Assembly: GCA_963921425.1 (NCBI GenBank)
Contig: OY992832.1
Coordinates: 15,784,835 to 15,848,834, forward strand
Direction of reading: 5' to 3'
DNA from: Dryas octopetala
Lineage: Eukaryota > Streptophyta > Magnoliopsida > Rosales > Rosaceae
Length of the DNA: 64,000 bases
Part shown: piece after piece, positions 34,493 through 48,167 of the stretch
Layout of the letters: each line of letters opens with the position of its first letter
How positions within the stretch are numbered: the first letter of the stretch is position 1
Position numbers and translations under genes: made by a program
Notes under the pieces: generated by a model
What the model saw: the letters and a program-made list of their open reading frames with translations, nothing else
What the model was told of the DNA's origin: nothing
Databases searched by the model: none

Positions 34493-37015
34493 ATGAAGCT
34501 TATGCTATTAGCAAAGCCAATTGCTCTTCTTGCGGTCACACTAAGTAGCACCATCTGGCTCATACTTCACCTCCAGCCAAACCAATCTTCTCCAAGACCA
34601 GAGTCAATGGCTCGGAGCTTTGTTCTGTGGCTTCACGGGTTGGGTGACTCTGGCCCAGCCAACGAGCCCATCAAGACCCTATTCACTTCCCCTGAGTTTA
34701 GGAACACTATCTGGTCCTTTCCATCTGCTCCCTCAAACCCAGTCACATGCAACTGTACGTTCACATTTACACTCATAAATTCCGTGTACTTGTATTTGAT
34801 ATGCATTAGCTTGTATATGGCTGTTTTGCTTTGTATTTTGTTTTAATTCTGTTTTAATGGCTTTGTTTTACAAATTAAATGCATTTATTCAAATGGGTAC
34901 TTCTGTTTTTCTTACATAATTATGGGTTTTTGTGTGTTGCTTGACATGTGTTTGGAGAATTTTTACTAACGTGGCTATTACTATTAGTTACGTTTAGAAG
35001 GATTGTTAGAACAGATAATGGGAGAGACCAACTGATCAAATGCTTATTGGACCAGACTGAAGAGTGCTTAATGTTTGCAACGTATTGATTATAATTCTTA
35101 GATTTCTGGTTAAAATTTGACAAGTGGTCAGATGGAGAATTACTTTTTTTTATTTTACCCTTAATGAGAGAAAATATTTGCTTTATATTGCAAGTTTGAA
35201 TTGTTCAAAGTGTAGTAAATGAGTGCTCATAATGAAGTTAATGAGAATCATGAAGAGGAGATGGATCACTTAAGGTAGTCCTTTTATTATCAAAAGCATT
35301 GTGAATCTATGATGCATGCAATCTTGATTTTCAATACGTAAGTTCTATTGCTTTTAGAATTGGGGTTTCACAATAAAGTAGAGATTTACTGTCATTATTC
35401 GAACTGCTGAAATCATTTTGTTGTCATTGAAGGCATGGCTGGACTTTAATATTTCAAAGATGTCTGTGTGCTCATATGTACATTAAAGGACTTGACTTGA
35501 TCTAAATCAAATCAGTAAGATCTAAAGCCATTTCAGCATACTGATTAGCTTGTTCTTGTAGATGGTTCTGTGATGCCTTCATGGTTTGACATCCATGAGA
35601 TTCCTATAACAGCTGTAAGTTATGCTTCTGTTTCTTCTCTTTTTTCTGTATCTGCTTGATAGATTTTAGGAACATGCTCAAATTATATTGAACCTGTTAT
35701 TGCATCCTCCACCCTTATGCTTAAAGTCAGATGAGCTGCCATTAGGCAGAAAAGGCCATTGGCCTTTCTACTGCTTAAGTCTTTCTCTTTTCAATTTATG
35801 TCTTGTATTCAATTGAAGAGTGGGCACTCAGGCCCTCCAGGGTCCTGTTACACATTGCCACTTGAACCTTTGATCATGAAATTGCTTATATCGAATACCA
35901 TATCGTTACATGTTTCAGGATTCTCCAAAAGATGAAGGTGGTCTCCTTAAAGCAGTTAAGAATGTGCATAAGATGATAGACAAGGAGATAGCTGCTGGCA
36001 CAGATCCCAGTAATGTGTTTGTGTGTGGATTCAGTCAAGGAGGTCTCTCTCTTTCTCTATGCACTCACACACTCACACTCAGCTCGAAACACTTGCATGA
36101 TTGAGTTTCTTTACTGCTGTTGACTTGCAATTACAATCCTCTTACCAGGTGCCTTGACATTGGCAAGTGTTCTGCTATACCCTAAAACTCTAGGAGGAGG
36201 TGCGGTGTTTAGTGGATGGCTTGCTTTTAATTCAACTATAAAAGAACAAATTTCACCAGATGCAAAGAGGGTACCTTTCAAAAAACTGTGATGTCTCACT
36301 AATGCAGTGCCATACAGTAATCTTATTCTTGTTAGAATCAGTATCTGCTATTGTGCCTCAATAATTTTGTGACCTTTGTCTTTAATTTTTGGTACCTTTG
36401 TCTTTGTACTTTGTGAATTGTTACTCAAAATGCATGTGGCCCCTATTAGAGTCATACCATTGGATATGATAATAGACTTCATGCCTCAGTCACATACCCC
36501 TGATCGGGAGTGACACCTTGATTTGAAAAAGCAATTTCACTTGAGTTCTTATCTTCCATTATTTCCATATGTCGTTCTTGTATCTCCTATTAAATTTAAT
36601 TTTTTTAGAAAATAAAAAATGATTTTGTGGTCTCATTGTTAAATTTGATTGAAATGAAAGAATTACTGGTGTTTTATTGTGAGATTTCCATGTGATTCAA
36701 GAATCTGCTACCTGTACACATGCAGACACCTATTCTGTGGTCTCATGGGATTGCTGACAAAACAGTATTGTTTGAAGCTGGACAAGCAGGCCCCCCGTTC
36801 CTTGAACAAACCGGTGTAAGCTGCGAGTTTAAGGTATCATATGCAAGCAATGCTACACTTCTTAAATGCCCACTTGATTTGTATTGTATGCAACTCCTAA
36901 ATTTTGATTGGTCCTAAATTTGCAGGCTTATCCTGGTCTAGGCCATTCAATAAGCAATGAGGAGCTCAAGTACCTGGAATCATGGATCAAAACTCGTCTA
37001 CAAAGTTCTTCTTGA
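34493..37015 (+). CDS. SOBER1: SOBER1-type acyl-protein thioesterase / carboxylesterase, 252 aa
   Basis: An alpha/beta hydrolase of the acyl-protein thioesterase family. The Arabidopsis relative SOBER1 acts as an esterase/deacetylase and suppresses resistance triggered by a bacterial acetyltransferase effector. Six exons: 34493-34754, 35562-35614, 35919-36042, 36149-36270, 36726-36833, 36926-37015; all junctions hold the frame. The nucleophile Ser144 is in GFSQGG, with acid Asp198 in HGIAD and His230 in GLGHS. The HGLGDSGPANEP oxyanion-loop motif is near the start of the domain. The first ATG gives a 38-residue hydrophobic extension; the usual family start, MARSF, is at 34607. Either start is possible. 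Confidence 0.92.
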
Positions 37016-38405
37016 AGGTCTGTGGGAATGCTGTGTTTTCGTCTGATTATAATCATAGGTCCTTGGTGTTCAATCATAAATTGGAGAAATTCAAATATTC
37101 CAGTTCCATATTCATAGTTTACCCTTTTGCTTATGTAAATTAGCATTGTCTTGAATCTGATTATTGGAGGAAAGCAATAAGGTGCTCTGTGTGGTTACTG
37201 CAGACCTATCAAGTGTGAACTTTCTTTTCAATTGGTTCTGCAAATTGTGAAGAGTAGTTGGTTGCTCTGTTCTCTTTTTGAAGTGAACATAATCTTTTTC
37301 AGCAATCATTGGTTTTCCTTCATGTATTTTTATTTTCACAGACAAGGCCATCTAATGCATTGTGCAATTGAGATTCTTAACACAGTATATTCAGTTTCCA
37401 AGTCAGCAAAGTGAAGTCAATAAAATAAAAAGAAAAAAAAGTCAACAAATCCAAGCACAAAATGCACGCCATTAGATATCATATCAGATGTATGTGACAT
37501 TTCACTTGCCATGACATTTTTCAAGCATTTAGTAAAGTCCTTTTGACACAGTCAAAATGGCATTGTCTTTAAAGTATAACATAACTTTTTGATTAGTTAG
37601 TTAACAAAGCCAAATCCTTGTAATTCGATTGAAAGCACAAATCTTTAATAAACCCAAATGAAAATGTTAGCTCCTAGACCTTTGTTTGGGATCAGGTTCA
37701 GCTGTTCAGGACCTCAGGTAGTAATAAAAGGTAGATAACTAACTAGAATTTGGAACTGAGATTGAGTTTTAACCAAAATAAGTAAATAAATAAAGCATAA
37801 AATAAAGAAAAGTTGAGGCTGAACCCTGGCCCATGCGCCATAGCACCACAGATAAGGCCAAGCTAAGACTGAAAAAGCCCCACCAATCCCACCTACCCTA
37901 CTTACAGAGAGAGAGGGACTGATCAGGCAATGTTGTCCCACAACATCTATGGTGGGAATACACAAATTTTTAACCATTAAATTCAACCATTTCACATTTT
38001 TTCATCATATGATATAGTTGTTGCTCGTTTGGATCTGTCTGCATCCCAATGAGTTTACATTCTTTCATCTTAAGATATGTTTTAGCCGTTGGATCTATCT
38101 GCATCTGCATTGAAGAGGCTATTGTTGTCACACAACATCACAGCCGTAGAATCCTATTCACTCACTTGAGGGTGCATGTCCACGAGATGCTCAGAAGTCC
38201 TGCACCCCACGTGAAGATTTTTCCCCAATCAGACCTCAACTTTCATATTTCATACATCACCACAACACCAACTCCAATGCCTCCGTTTCTCTCTCTCACT
38301 GAAATCTGAATAAAACCTCAGCAACCCTTCAAAGGCCAAAACCTCTGTTTTCTTCACTCTCTCTTTTTTCCTCTGAACCAATCTCATCAACAACCAATAA
38401 CAGCC
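37016..38405. other. Intergenic DNA, 3' UTR of the thioesterase and promoter of the next gene
   Basis: No gene recognised. A CT-rich leader precedes the ATG at 38406 (38285-38370). The related phrases GTTG-GATCTGTCTGCATC (38030) and GTTGGATCTATCTGCATC (38090) form a short direct repeat. Confidence 0.4.
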
Positions 38406-39059
38406 ATGAAGAAGCTGTACCGTAAAGGCACGGTCCATCCGTCACCGCCAATCATATCCGACCACCTGGCCTTCCTTCCCGCCACCATCCTCACCCTCGC
38501 GGCGGCTCTCTCTCCCGAGGACCGAGAAGTCCTGGCCTACCTCATCTCCTGCTCAAACAGCAGCTCCTCCGTCAACCCATCATCACCATCCTACGGTCCA
38601 CGTAGAACAACCACCACCGCCAGCCGTAAGACGGCCACAAAAGGCAGCGCAAGTGGCGGGGTCGGTGGGGACCACCCGCCGCGGTTCAACTGTAACTGCT
38701 TCAGGTGCTACACCAGCTACTGGGTCCGGTGGGACGCGTCGCCGAATCGGCAACTCATCCACGAAATCATCGACGCTTATGAAGATGGATTGTTGGCTGA
38801 GAGTAAAGGGTCAAAGTATAATAATAGGAAGGAGAGAAGGAAGAGGGGTAATAATGGGTCGGATGAGTTGAAGCGGTCCGAGTTGAGTTTGAAGAAGAAG
38901 GAGTTGGCCAAGCCCAACATGGTGGATGAGGAGACTGGTACGAATAGTAGTGCTTGTGGTGAAGGGGTTGATGATGAAGACTCCTCCGAGAAAGGTTCAG
39001 TGAGAAGGTTTGTGAGCTTTCTTGGAGAGAGGATATGGGGTACTGTCTGGAGTCAATAA
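38406..39059 (+). CDS. Plant-specific protein with a CxCxxCYxxYW motif, 217 aa
   Basis: A single-exon gene for a conserved plant family of unknown function. Features in order: a conserved N-terminus (KKLYRKGTVHPSPP); a hydrophobic helix-like LAFLPATILTLAAAL segment followed by SPEDREVLAYLIS; a Ser/Thr-rich linker (50-88); and the cysteine cluster FNCNCFRCYTSYWVRWD at 94-110 (Cys96, Cys98, Cys101). A helix containing RQLIHEIIDAYED is followed by a basic then acidic tail, and the C-terminal RRFVSFLGERIWG segment is also family-like. The three Cys could bind metal or form a redox centre; that is a guess. The G+C-rich first half is normal for an intronless plant gene. Confidence 0.88.
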   Translation: MKKLYRKGTVHPSPPIISDHLAFLPATILTLAAALSPEDREVLAYLISCSNSSSSVNPSSPSYGPRRTTTTASRKTATKGSASGGVGGDHPPRFNCNCFRCYTSYWVRWDASPNRQLIHEIIDAYEDGLLAESKGSKYNNRKERRKRGNNGSDELKRSELSLKKKELAKPNMVDEETGTNSSACGEGVDDEDSSEKGSVRRFVSFLGERIWGTVWSQ

Positions 39060-42000
39060 GTATAACAAGTACTGATCATCAGTATGACTTAATTATGAGG
39101 TGGGTTTAGTTAATTACTTCCATCTTCTTCATCTTGATCATGTTCAAAGATAAACTTTTTTTGTGCCATAAATTACCCTTTTCAAGTATATGTAAAAGAA
39201 AAAATGGGTAGTTTAATTTGGACTTATGGGTCAGCACAAAGTAAGTAGCTTTAGCTGTATTAATATTGCAAGAAATTAAGATAACCATGGATATGTATAT
39301 GGATGCATATATGTTAAAATCTGTCTTCTGTCTATAACTGGATAGTCTGGATATAGTATATGCAATTTCGGATTGTATAGTAGAATTAATTGGGACTGGG
39401 TAGAGGACTTCTATTAGATTGTATAGTTAGTATATGCAATTTCTTGGATGACCTAGTCAACCTTACTCTAAACAAAGATGCTAGTGCAATTAGCACTCTG
39501 TCTGTGCATAGTAAGAGATTTTTCATTCTATAAAAAAGGGAAATTTTTTATTTTTTTTTTGAGTTCATCATGTGCTCACTTCCAGCAGCTGAATTTTTTT
39601 TTTTTTAATGTTCTCTATCAAAATTGGCTCCTACTTGAAATGGTTTGAGATATTTAGACCAAAAAATAAAAAAGAAATGGTTTGAAATACAGCCAAAAAA
39701 TGGAATACCCACAAAAAAAAAAAAAAAAAGGAGCATAGAGAGCTAGTTATAACTTATAAGAGTTATGAAGCATGGAGTGGGGTTTTGTTGTGTGGGTCTT
39801 TTCTTTATTTTGATTTGATTCAATGACTGCTAATTTCCTTTTTGGTTGATCCTTTATTTGGTAGTAGTACTTTAGTGTGACTAGCCACCATAGCATAGGC
39901 CTATATATAGCCTGGATAGGGCTTAGTTGCTGCCTGCCTAGCTAAGTAGTTGAACTGTGTAGAATTAGAAAGCTGGTTTGCTTGTGTTACTAAAATGCTG
40001 AGAACGACACGTCGTTTCTCTAAGCATATCTATTGCAAGTTCATATTTTTGGCATAAATAGGCTTATTTATGCTTAAGTGGTACTTTAGGTGCTTGAATA
40101 ATATATGCTAGTATTGAATAGAGGCACGGAGTGGAGTATAAATATGTGTGATGGGGATATGGGTAAGTGTCGAACTGTTGCACTGGACAAAAGTAAATAA
40201 AGACTTCGATTAAAGCAAAGGAGGCAAAGCCCAAAAGACTCCCACTAAGGCACTAATGAGTAATGACTCCGGTCCAAATCTCTTTTCGTTGTTCCCCAAG
40301 GCCATTTATTCTTTCCATATATATATTTGCTTATACTATATTATATACAATATACCATACAAATCTTTCACATTTTCTAAAGGAATTATCTGTGTTTAAT
40401 GTCCACATAACACTCAAATTACTAAATAATATATAGATCGAGTTTGGCATGGCCTACGTGTTTATACTTTACATGATGTATGCTCGAAACTTTGGATATT
40501 TTTAGTGCTGAATAATTATAATTAATAGAAAATAATAGGTGGTCTTTCAATTGAGACGCTTGGTTTCCTTTTGAGGGATCACTTACAACGACGGAGAAAA
40601 AAGGTGGTGGAGAGTTGCACTTTACCAGACGAAAATTAAGAAAAGGTCATCCATCGCTTTAGTGTACTTGTTTTAGATTGAATATCACACACACTATTTT
40701 ATACATGCCTTACCACTTCGAAAACCCATGAAGAGAACTTTGGGCAAGCAAATGAAAAGACATATCCTGCATGTTCATTTTTTGTATTAAGTTTTACATA
40801 AATTTAGAAGTTTGCTTTCGTTTAAATCTAAATTAGGCAGAACATTTGTCTGAACAATAAGGTCATTGAGCCCAACTTGTAAATTGAACAGAAATGGAGT
40901 ATAAAGAAGAAACTCATTCTAACAATCTAACCTCAACTTAATTGTACAGTTGTACCTAATTACTAAGTAGGATACCAACACTGAAACACTTGTAAGCATA
41001 GATCTTTGACAACACGAGGGCTCATCAGAAAAGCGAGTATTATAGCCAAATTCAGAAATTCCTGTGCTTTTGACTTTTACCTTCTACACCCACTAATAGA
41101 AACCTAATGACTAAGTTTTAGCCAATGACTAAAATTGGCAATGCATGGATCTTTTCATTGGGGGAATCAGTCAATTCACATTTCAGAAATTCAGTTCATC
41201 GAAGTTGAAGGGTGTTTGGGTAATTTGGTTTAAAAGGAACATAATATTATATTCTGTGAAATTTTGGACCCCTATGAGGATATCTATCTCTTATTTATAT
41301 AAATTAAATTTGGGTTTGCCAAATCAACATGCGTTACACATCTTTGGCATGCGCATCTGGTTAACTTTGTGTGTTGGGCCAATAAATACAGAAAGGAGGG
41401 AGAGACAATTGGCTCTACTCTCGGTACCTACAGCACTTATTCCCCGACCATACCCTACCTTAGTCAGCTTACATGCACCATCACCCTTTTTCTGTACTTG
41501 GGATTTGCATATATATATATATAGCATATTCATGACTAAACAATTTCATAGTTATAAAAAATATATAATTATCAAAATTATTTATTTATTTGATAAAAAT
41601 TATATGAATAAAATATTTTTGATTCAGTTGATTAAGTGTATTCTAAAACATGAATGATTGTGATCATGAGGCAACATTATAGAAGATATAAAAATTATAA
41701 GAGAAAATATAGAAAATAAAAAATAACTAGCATTCTTTAAATATGTTTATCACAACAATTGAGAACGTCGAGTATAATTTGAGTCAATGGTCAAATCTGA
41801 CAGTTTTACTGAATTTATAGTTAAATTTACTGTCTTGACCACATAATAATTAATATCCAAAATTCAACTAGTCGATCAACAGTTATCACATGCAACACCA
41901 TGGCATTTAAGTCTGAATATTTATTTTAATAAACTCAATTTAAGTCTCTTCTAAAACAGGCAAGCACTGCGCTGAAGATGCTGGTCAAGGTGGTGTGAGT

Positions 42001-44084
42001 TCACTCTTGAATAGATATTTAATTCAATTACGTACAAACAAAATAAGCAGCAATGCCATATTAGAAGTTAGATGCTCAAAACCACAAACAAATCTTATTG
42101 GTTGGCTAACATATACCAAGGGAAGAGTTAAAGTTGATCGAATTTTGATGGTTCAGTGATTCCGGATTCTATAGTACGTATACGTTGGTTTTATTTCCAG
42201 AGATAAATGGGGACAAAAAATATTGAAATTACATCAATCTTAGTTGCAGAGTGCTTTGCACGTACGTACTTGGTCAAGGTCTTCGTTAGATTTTGTCTCA
42301 TGCATTTGACGGGATGAAGTAGAAGGAGAGTCCAAGTTGTTGATTGATATTCTCCTTAAAAAGGTGCAAGTGCCATGGAAGACTCATATATTTCAATTTG
42401 TTATCCGTTTTTGAAAAGTGACATTTAAACACATTTTTAGAGAATTAAGCTAATTCTGTGTCAAATCTGCTGGCAAAATTAAGTAGATCTGCAAATTGTG
42501 GTTATAATTGGAATTATTTATTTTCGTCAATTGTGGTTGATCATTGTTGTAAAGATGTTACGACAATTAGTTACGTACGTACGTGATTGTCGTTGTTATT
42601 AACAGTTATTTTTTTTTTTTATGAAAAACAAAAAAAAGACAAACATAGCCAAGTCCATGTTAATTGGAGGTGTTGCTTAATTTCTCACGCATTTCCTCTG
42701 CTGGCTAATCACTTTTTCTGTCTCTGTTTTTTCTATCTGGCAACCAAGTCATCAAAGCACTCATGCAAATCAATGCAAAAATAGAGTTCGATTTCTAGCA
42801 TTGAATGGGTCAATGGTCAACGGCCTTTTGCACTTGATCATTAAAGTCCTCACTCCTCAGACCAAGACCATGCTCATCCACTGATCCAAAATTACAAGAT
42901 CGATCATCACTTTCACTTGGGCTAACTTTTGCTGCAACTTTTAAAAGCTCACGTTATGTATGTGATTGTGATATACGTACAGTGATAGCTAGGAACTCGA
43001 CTTTTTATCAACCTGACGTGTTTTATTCATATTTCACATACTCCTTAATAATTAATATATATATATATATATATATACAAGTGCAGTATTCAAACAAATT
43101 AAACAAATGCTTGCATGCATATGCAATATTGGATTAATAGTCAATATGCTGAAAAGCAGGTTCTATCAGTCCAAGTACTTATCACATTCAAATGCCTTTA
43201 GAGTAGAGTTTTTTTTTTTTTTTTTGGGCCAGGCCTTTAGAGTAGAGTTTAAATACGAAAGCATAATACGTACCCTTTTCTTTAAATAAATTGAACTAAT
43301 CACAATTAATGCATATATACACATGTAAGCTGTGTAAGCAACGATTAATTAATTTCATCTTTGGATTTTGTTTGAGCATAAAAGACTAGAATACAAAATT
43401 GAATTTTGTTTGGATTTTGGGTACGAATATCAATTATGGTTGCCACATAAATTACGAATTCATGATCAATAATTGAGGTTGGCTAATGACAAAAACAGGT
43501 GAATTAAGATTCCTCATACTACTGGTTTCTATTAATTTCACCTAATGTATGCTTGGAAATACTAGGAGAGATAAATAGTGGGTTAGGTCTGTGGTGGGTC
43601 CTCTATTTTACTATCACATTTATATTTGAATGTAGAATCCCTTTTATTTTTTGCTAATCAATTGAAGAAAAAAGAAAAACAAGGAGAGAACAACCTTTGA
43701 TGAGATAGAAAACAACAAAAACATTTTAGATCTTTATCATTTTAAATTTGTTTCAACATATATATTTGCTTTTCTGATCTGTTTAATTGCTTTAAATAAT
43801 CTTTAGGATAAATGAACAAATCTAGCCTTCTTTTTCCCACTTAGAAGTCTATATCTAAACACACATAGAAATATTTCCTGGAAATCAGCTGAATGAAACT
43901 TTGGTGGATTCACAGCAAAGTTTATATTCCCCGGCCACATACAGTGTCACATTAGATAGTTAAAAGAACATCATGTACAAATTATAATGGACTAATTAAT
44001 TAATTAATTCACTAAGATGACAGCCTTTATCATGGAAATAATTAATAAAAACAATAATACCTTCTAATTAATGGAGTCAGATAG
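39060..44084. other. Long intergenic region (about 5 kb)
   Basis: No gene supported. It contains poly-T/poly-A runs, an AT microsatellite at 43054-43076, repeated ACGT near 42573-42584, and short ORFs with no family likeness. Confidence 0.45.
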
Positions 44085-46301
44085 CTAGGCCTGTACAGGT
44101 ACCGACGAGCTCAGAGATACACAGCCTTTCAAGCGTTCAAGAATGACATTTCGACTGACCAGCCCAGAATGGTATGTGAGAGGAAGACCCTCCTTCACAC
44201 ACTCATCATACTTCTCCAAAGCAGTCACAATATCACTAAAATCCGGCCGCTTTGAGGGGTTTGCTGCCCAGCAGCGCTTGATCAGGTGTGCAAGAGCGGG
44301 TTGACAACTTGCCGGCAGTGGAGGCCGTTCATTCTGCCACATAAAAATAAAATGTCACAACAAAAAATAACATCAACTACTTGTTTCACAGATAACATGT
44401 ACAATATCATAACTTAGTCATGCTGTATAATAATAACATCCCATCTCCTATGGCTACAGAGAATACCATCAACATGTTGCTTATCCCATAAGTTTCCCTC
44501 AATTTGAGCAAGTTGATTTTCCATAGCAGCAAACAAAGATTGATTATGCACTTGTAAGTTGTGACAATTTGAAATAGGAATCATATGCTATAAGAGCTTG
44601 GAAGCCTAAGCAGATGTGGGGTAACAGCATTGCAGCATAATAAACAAAACCAAAACTCAAAAGCAACTTGTAGATGGAGAAGCTACTTCTTGATAGTTAG
44701 GAATCCTCATGGACAAAAGAAGACTAGTAAAGGAACAAACTCACAAAGTCCACCATAAACTAAAAAAGGATGATTACTTGTTTGAGGGGTTAAAATTTTG
44801 GAATGAATTAAAACCCAAAATCGAAAGTGGTTCTGGTTTACTGCTCACAAACAGCAGAGCAGAATGTACATATGGTCAACTTAGAGGAAGCTAGGGGATC
44901 CAAGTTATGAGAAATTCAGAACCAAAGAATAGTAGTTATATAGCATAATAAATGCTTAAGATCAAAGAAGTATCACATAAACATATTTCAAGAAAGCAAT
45001 TAAGTATAAAAACACTTTTGACTTTAATTAATACAAGGATTTGCAATTAATTTGAAAATAGCAATCTCACCTTCTCAGCCACAGCAAATGCAGCCTGCAC
45101 AGGGGTCATTCCTTGAAAGGGAAGCAAAGCTGTTGTCAGCTCCCATAGCACAATCCCAAAACTATAGACATCAACTTTCCGAGAACAAGGTTTCTCCTTG
45201 ATCATCTCCGGTGCCATCCAACGATAAGTCCCCTTGTTTCCTTTGGTTTCCTGGCACTGTGTCTCAAGACACGACGTGCCAAAATCCGCCACCTTAACCC
45301 TCATATCATCGTTAAGAAGCAAGTTATTCGATTTGAGGTCCCTGTGGATCACCCCTTGAGAATGAAGATACTCCATTCCTCGAGATATGTCAAGAGCTAA
45401 CCTCAGTATGGTTTCTGTTGAAAGAGAGTATGGCTCTTTCTTATTGAGATACATCCTCAGTGTTCCTTGTGACATGTATTCCGTGATGATACAGTACACA
45501 GGTGGCTTTTTACAAGCTGCAATAAACTGTAAACGAAAAGAGTTCACCACTTAAATTTACCAACACAAAGCTCTAATTCGGTTAAAATGTTCACAAATAA
45601 TTATGTGCTAACATGATAACATGTATCCACATACATAATCTAGCTTTAAGAATTCAGGGAAGGCCTAAAAAGATGTGGGGTATACATAAGGTGAATCTAA
45701 TTATTACCATAACAGTTTGTTTAGTTGATAATAGTTACATGATCAAACAATTTTCGATTTGATTGATTTTATGCAGAGGTGATCTTAGCATTTCTCAAGA
45801 GCTATTAGTACTGAAACTTGGATTTTGGTTACCAATAGAACAATTGAAATTTTCACTTGGGATTTGGGACATAAACCTTACCTGCACTATGTTGGGATGA
45901 AAGAGACGCGAAAGCAGAGCAACTTCAGACTTGAATTGCTGCTCAAGTAAGGCTCTGGTCTCCTCCCTCTGGTTTGGAATCCTCACCATTTTCACAGCAA
46001 CAGCTCTCTGCTTGTAGATTCCCCGGTAAATCCGACTGTGTGCTCCGGAGGCGAACTTGTTACCAATAAAAAGCTGAGAGAGATCAGCAGTCCACTCCTC
46101 CTGGTCCTCCTTTGACACCTCCCAAGTCTCCACATTTTCCGACTCCAATATCATAGACCATGATTCCAAGCTATCAAATCTCTTCCTCTCCATGTTGTCC
46201 ATGTCAGAATTCATCTGGGATTTCGACGAGGAAGGGTTTGGTAAAGACTTTCCCTTGGACGACTTTCGAAGACGAAGTGCATGGAAACATGAGGTCGCCA
46301 T
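44085..46301 (-). CDS. HT1: HT1-like Raf-type (MAPKKK-like) protein kinase, 374 aa
   Basis: A serine/threonine kinase of the plant Raf-like C5 group. In Arabidopsis, HT1 controls stomatal opening in response to CO2. Three exons on the minus strand: 45882-46301, 45071-45526 and 44085-44333, each a whole number of codons. Kinase motifs: a modified glycine loop FASGAHSRIYRG (83-94), ATP lysine Lys104 in VAVKMV, Glu126 in the C helix, HRDLKSNN (201-208, catalytic Asp203), DFG (221-223), GTYRWMAPE (239-247) and the VDVYSFGIVLWEL helix. The 70-residue N-terminal region is Ser/Lys-rich. The glycine loop has Ala-His-Ser after the third position, as in HT1. Orthology to HT1 itself, rather than a close paralogue, is inferred. 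Confidence 0.88.
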
Positions 46302-47074
46302 TGGCCCTTTACGCAGAATTTGGTATTATATGAAATATGGGAATTGAAGCTTGTTTTCTACCAAAACAAACTATCAAAAGGAATTTTCCTTCTGAATGTG
46401 TGAATTGATTTCAGGAAGTGCATGAACTGATTCAGAAACATGGATTACAGAGAAGAGTGGGAAACAAATATGGGTTTTCATGAAGTACCGAAACAAAGAT
46501 GTTATCAAGGAATATTTAGCTGCATCAAAATTTTCAGAGAAAAAACACAGTGATAGAAGAACCAAGAGACTATTTTCCATGTAAAAGATAAGCTATTTTT
46601 GGTCTATCAAAGCAGGAATGAATGAGTAGAAGCTTTGTGATGAAAGCAAAATTAATACAGGGAGGGAGAGATAGTTAATTGGTTTCATGGTTTGAAGGAG
46701 TGGAAGGAAGCAGAGGAGGAGCAAATGCATGAAAATGCAGATTTTTCCAGATAAGGAGAAAATGGGTGAGCAGATTTTCACGGTTGTTTGTGATAGGATG
46801 GATCAGGAGGATTAGGTCGTTCAGCAGTAGAAAGATGAATTCAAAGGCAGAGATTTCAGGGGTGGCTCGTGATTGCTCGGTTCAAAAGTAGTTTACTTTA
46901 TTTATATGAACGGAGGGAGAGAGAGAGAGAGAGAGCGCGCTAATCTGTTATGTTTCTGTTGCAGGTTCTTTTTAGCATCGTCAATGCCAAGTTGCCAAGG
47001 TGGCAAGGTTTTGTTGGTTAGATTGAAAGAACTTTGCTGCTCTTGGAAACTTAGGATATACCCCATTCTTTCAA
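46302..47074. promoter_or_regulatory. 5' leader and promoter region of the kinase gene
   Basis: Upstream of the minus-strand kinase ATG. It contains a GA-repeat (46915-46935; CT-rich on the kinase strand), as is common near plant transcription starts. A leader intron is possible but not resolved. Confidence 0.35.
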
Positions 47075-48167
47075 GGCCCTGTTTGTTTGACAGTAATATG
47101 AGAATGAGAATAGTAATTATATTCCATTACATAATTATCCATGAATGTTTCATGGAATGGTATTGAGATTTTCATTTAAGCGTTTGGAACAATTATAGCA
47201 TCGAAGTTAAGAAATAGCTTGCCATTTTCATTTCTGTGTTTGGTAAATCTCGGAATGAATGAAAAAAAATAATAATCTTTCAAAAATAATTTTTTATTAT
47301 AAAAGAAAACTCTTTTTCAATATTAACAAATATATATGTTAACAATATACCGTCATACATTAAAATTGAAAAGGAAAAAAATTCAAACTAGTTTGTTGGA
47401 ATGCTTCTTTTAGATTGGAGTTTGATATGTTAGTCAAAAGAAATGCTTTATTGATATAAGAGGAGAACAACATATATTAAAATAGAGGAGAACAAAAAAT
47501 ATTGAAATTAGAGAGGAGCCCAATCTGCTGGTTCGATCTCCAATTCTAAGGCTACTAGTTGATTGCTCTGCACCTTCTCTTTCTTAATTCAACAAAAAGT
47601 TCAATAAAACTAAGGCACATTTCCCAGTGGAATTTACGAAGTGAACATATAGCTATGAACAATCCAGAATCATAGAGATGAGAAAAACTAGTACATCAAT
47701 GAACAAGATCAGAGTCACCAGACACAGTGAAATCTCGCAGTGGCGCGCAATTGATGAAGAAGACCACCAATTTCTCACCGCTCCGACTGAAGAGAGGAGT
47801 GATTTCAACATGTAGTACATGCGAATCAATTTCGACAGCTAAGTTGGAGATGTGTGCGAGATCCATAAGAGTTTCGAGTGACATCACCAACCCCAGCATA
47901 AAGTAGCAGATTCGATGGGGGGTGATTGTTCAAGTTTTTATTATTAATTCTTAGATTCAGTTTTACTTTAAAATTTGATAGTGAAGGCATTCAATTTTTT
48001 TTTTCCCAATATTTATGTTATTTTGTATAATTGTCGAATAGTAAAATAGGTATATGTTTTAATTTTGCATTCCTATGATGGACGAAATACAAATACCACA
48101 CCCTCCCTGGTAATTGGATTCAGCCCATTTAGCGGAATTTGACTTCGGTAGTTCTGATTCCTTTCTG

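Noticed and set aside
41145..41657. 170-codon plus-strand ORF
   Set aside because: AT-rich, no recognisable domain, no splice or promoter context; typical chance ORF in intergenic DNA.
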